A stretch of 64,000 bases of DNA from Musa acuminata AAA Group. Taxonomy: Eukaryota; Streptophyta; Magnoliopsida; Zingiberales; Musaceae. The stretch is taken from the NCBI RefSeq assembly GCF_036884655.1, contig NC_088344.1:34712501-34776500 (forward strand), in the 5' to 3' direction. The notes beneath the pieces are model-generated. The model was given only the letters and a program-made list of their open reading frames with translations. It was not told the DNA's origin and ran no database searches. The translations under genes and the position numbers were made by a program. Shown piece by piece: positions 62,396 through 64,000 of this stretch. Numbering within the stretch: position 1 is the first letter of the stretch; each line of letters begins with the position of its first letter.

Positions 62396-64000
62396 TTTGC
62401 TAAAGGCCTTTTTTTATTACACTTTAGATGGGGGCACACCCCTTATTTTTTAGAGAGAGGTGAGCCTTAAGATTTTTAGAGTTAAAAAACTTTTCTATGA
62501 TTTTCCTTATATGATTTTTCTTATTTGGTTTCTTATACTAAGAAACATATCTTTGAATTAAACCTTACCTAAGACTGTCAAGCAATTTGGCGATGTCATT
62601 TGCCAAGGTAGAAGCAATAGCTTTATAAAAAAATACTATACACCGACATGCATTTTTATTGGAAAACTAACTCATTCCTCACCCTCCACACGCACCAAAG
62701 AAGACATGTAGCAACAACAGTACTAGAGACAAACCCATTTTTATCACCAATCTACTCGTGTTGTGTTATGATAGATATTCTTTCGATTGACGAGGCATCG
62801 GATGCGATACCACTTAGTGGAAGCCAAAACGGTGGAAAAGGGATATAGCATGGATGGTGATTCGACTGGTTAGACATATGATTTATTATATGGAGATATA
62901 TGATTTATTACTCTTTCGCCTCCCTTTGTACACGAATCGCCCACAGAGTGAGTACACAAAGAATGTCCAGTCAACAGCAATCGCGTATAGTTATAATTAA
63001 GCACCGCACCGGGAAGAAGCCCATCAACTGTGTTTGCCGAAGAATGCGATGAGGCCGTCGTAGACGACCTGCTTGGCATTCACCCCCATCACGAAGTCCA
63101 GATGTGCGTACTCCTTCACCAGCTGAGCCACGAGCTTGTCGGCGTCATGGTTGCGGAGATCTTTCAACAGCAGCTGCACGTCCTTGACGTCCGACAGCAT
63201 GTCACCGCCGCCGTAGCTGAGCAGCAGCGGCAGGTGGTGTGGAATGTTGGGCATGTGGTACTCGGGTGGGCTGCTCTGCCCATACGCAACCATGTTGGCC
63301 ATACTGCTCCCGTAGTCGTATTTTGTTATCACTCCACTTCTGATCGCTGTGAGTGCTCAAAGAAAGTTTTACATACTCTTTTGTGAGAAAGAAATCTAAG
63401 TAGCTCAAGTATATGAATGATATTTTGGATTTGTATCAGACTGACTGACTCTGTAAAAAATGGACGAGTGTCCTCACGGATGTCGGCTGGAGTTCATACT
63501 TCAAGTACATGTCAACAGTGGAGTAATTGAGGCAGCAGTTTGGCCCTACATCCAAAGTGAGTGTGTGTGCGTGTGTTTGTGAGTGCAGAATAAGGAAGGA
63601 AAAGCCATTACACATATGTAAATTAATTGAAAGACTACAATAATAAACACATATATGATTAAAGTCAAATCAAACATATGTTGCGGGCGGAATATTATCA
63701 GCGGAATAATTTGTGCGTACCTGTGAATGATGCCATAAGGTCGTAGCAGTTCACCCCCGGCATAGCGCAGACGAACTCCAAATAATTGGTTCCGACTGCC
63801 CTGCTTATCCATTAGGGAAGACAGTTGAATTAGAAGGAAGAGCTTTAACGATAACATCACTCAATGTATGGTCGGTCGGTCATGTTGATAAGGCCTCTGA
63901 TGCTTTTGTCAGCACATTTTCTTTTGACAACAACAAGAGGGATGTGTTAGTTTACGTACCCTTTAGGATCAAATTCTCCCACTCCAAGTGCTCCCAACAT
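62396..64000. repeat. Recent segmental duplication, unit 2 (partner 50367-51961)
   Basis: Near-identical to the unit at 50367-51961. The left junction lies just after TCCTTTGCTAAAGG; the right end is outside the window. Confidence 0.93.
63024..64000 (-). CDS. Acid lipase C, 3' part (exons 6-9), cut by window end
   Basis: Exons 64000-63960, 63800-63721, 63545-63450 and 63346-63024 match lipase A at a constant offset of 12039 bp. In the last exon the only residue change that I see is Glu to Lys in HDAD(E/K)LVAQL. SYGGGD and YAHLDF are present. The window ends exactly at the 5' boundary of exon 6, so the N-terminal half, including the catalytic serine, is not visible. Whether C is complete is unknown. 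Confidence 0.93.

Overview
This is a plant nuclear window with ordinary GT-AG intron-split genes. The gene families are plant ones: a ROP-interactive CRIB protein, plastid stearoyl-ACP desaturase, a CBSX protein, a DUF707 protein and plant-type acid lipases. Plant LTR retrotransposons and a hAT MITE are also present. GC-rich first exons followed by AT-rich remainders (clearest in the CBSX6-like and desaturase genes) suggest a commelinid monocot. A banana relative is plausible, but that is inference and not shown by the sequence.

Positions 1-34000 are a gene-rich stretch. In order: a RIC/CRIB gene (+, 1254-1844), a BAP31-like ER protein (-, 3145-5313), a RING E3 ligase resembling plant SUMO-targeted ligases (+, 6532-13255) with an 820-bp hAT MITE in its second intron, a 13-exon DUF707 gene (+, 16492-21317), a stearoyl-ACP desaturase (-, 22078-25893) and a CBSX6-like gene (-, 30007-33755). 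Exon joins were traced by hand; the reading frame closes across every junction listed.

Positions 34000-44000 are nested transposon territory. A 5.27-kb Ty1/copia element (-, 35890-41155) has 600-bp LTRs, a CCCAT target duplication, a PBS and a PPT. It sits inside an older Ty3/gypsy gag remnant. Its gag-pol frame is continuous apart from three TGA codons and one late frameshift. An LTR-like repeat (41480-42729) follows, and related copies lie near 53.5 kb and 59.7-61.3 kb.

Positions 44000-64000 hold an At3g27210-like gene (+, 45622-47838) and then a rearranged block. Two identical tRNA-Arg(ACG) genes lie in opposite orientation inside the arms of an imperfect inverted duplication about 5.5 kb apart. 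Three tandem acid-lipase genes follow on the minus strand: A complete, B complete, and C cut by the window end. Each carries gypsy gag remnants on its 3' side. A and C are almost identical, so this array expanded recently.

I found no CRISPR array, operon, toxin system or evidently new molecular system. The most informative signals are the lipase/retroelement/tRNA rearrangement, the TGA-only decay of the copia element, and several small tandem duplications touching genes.
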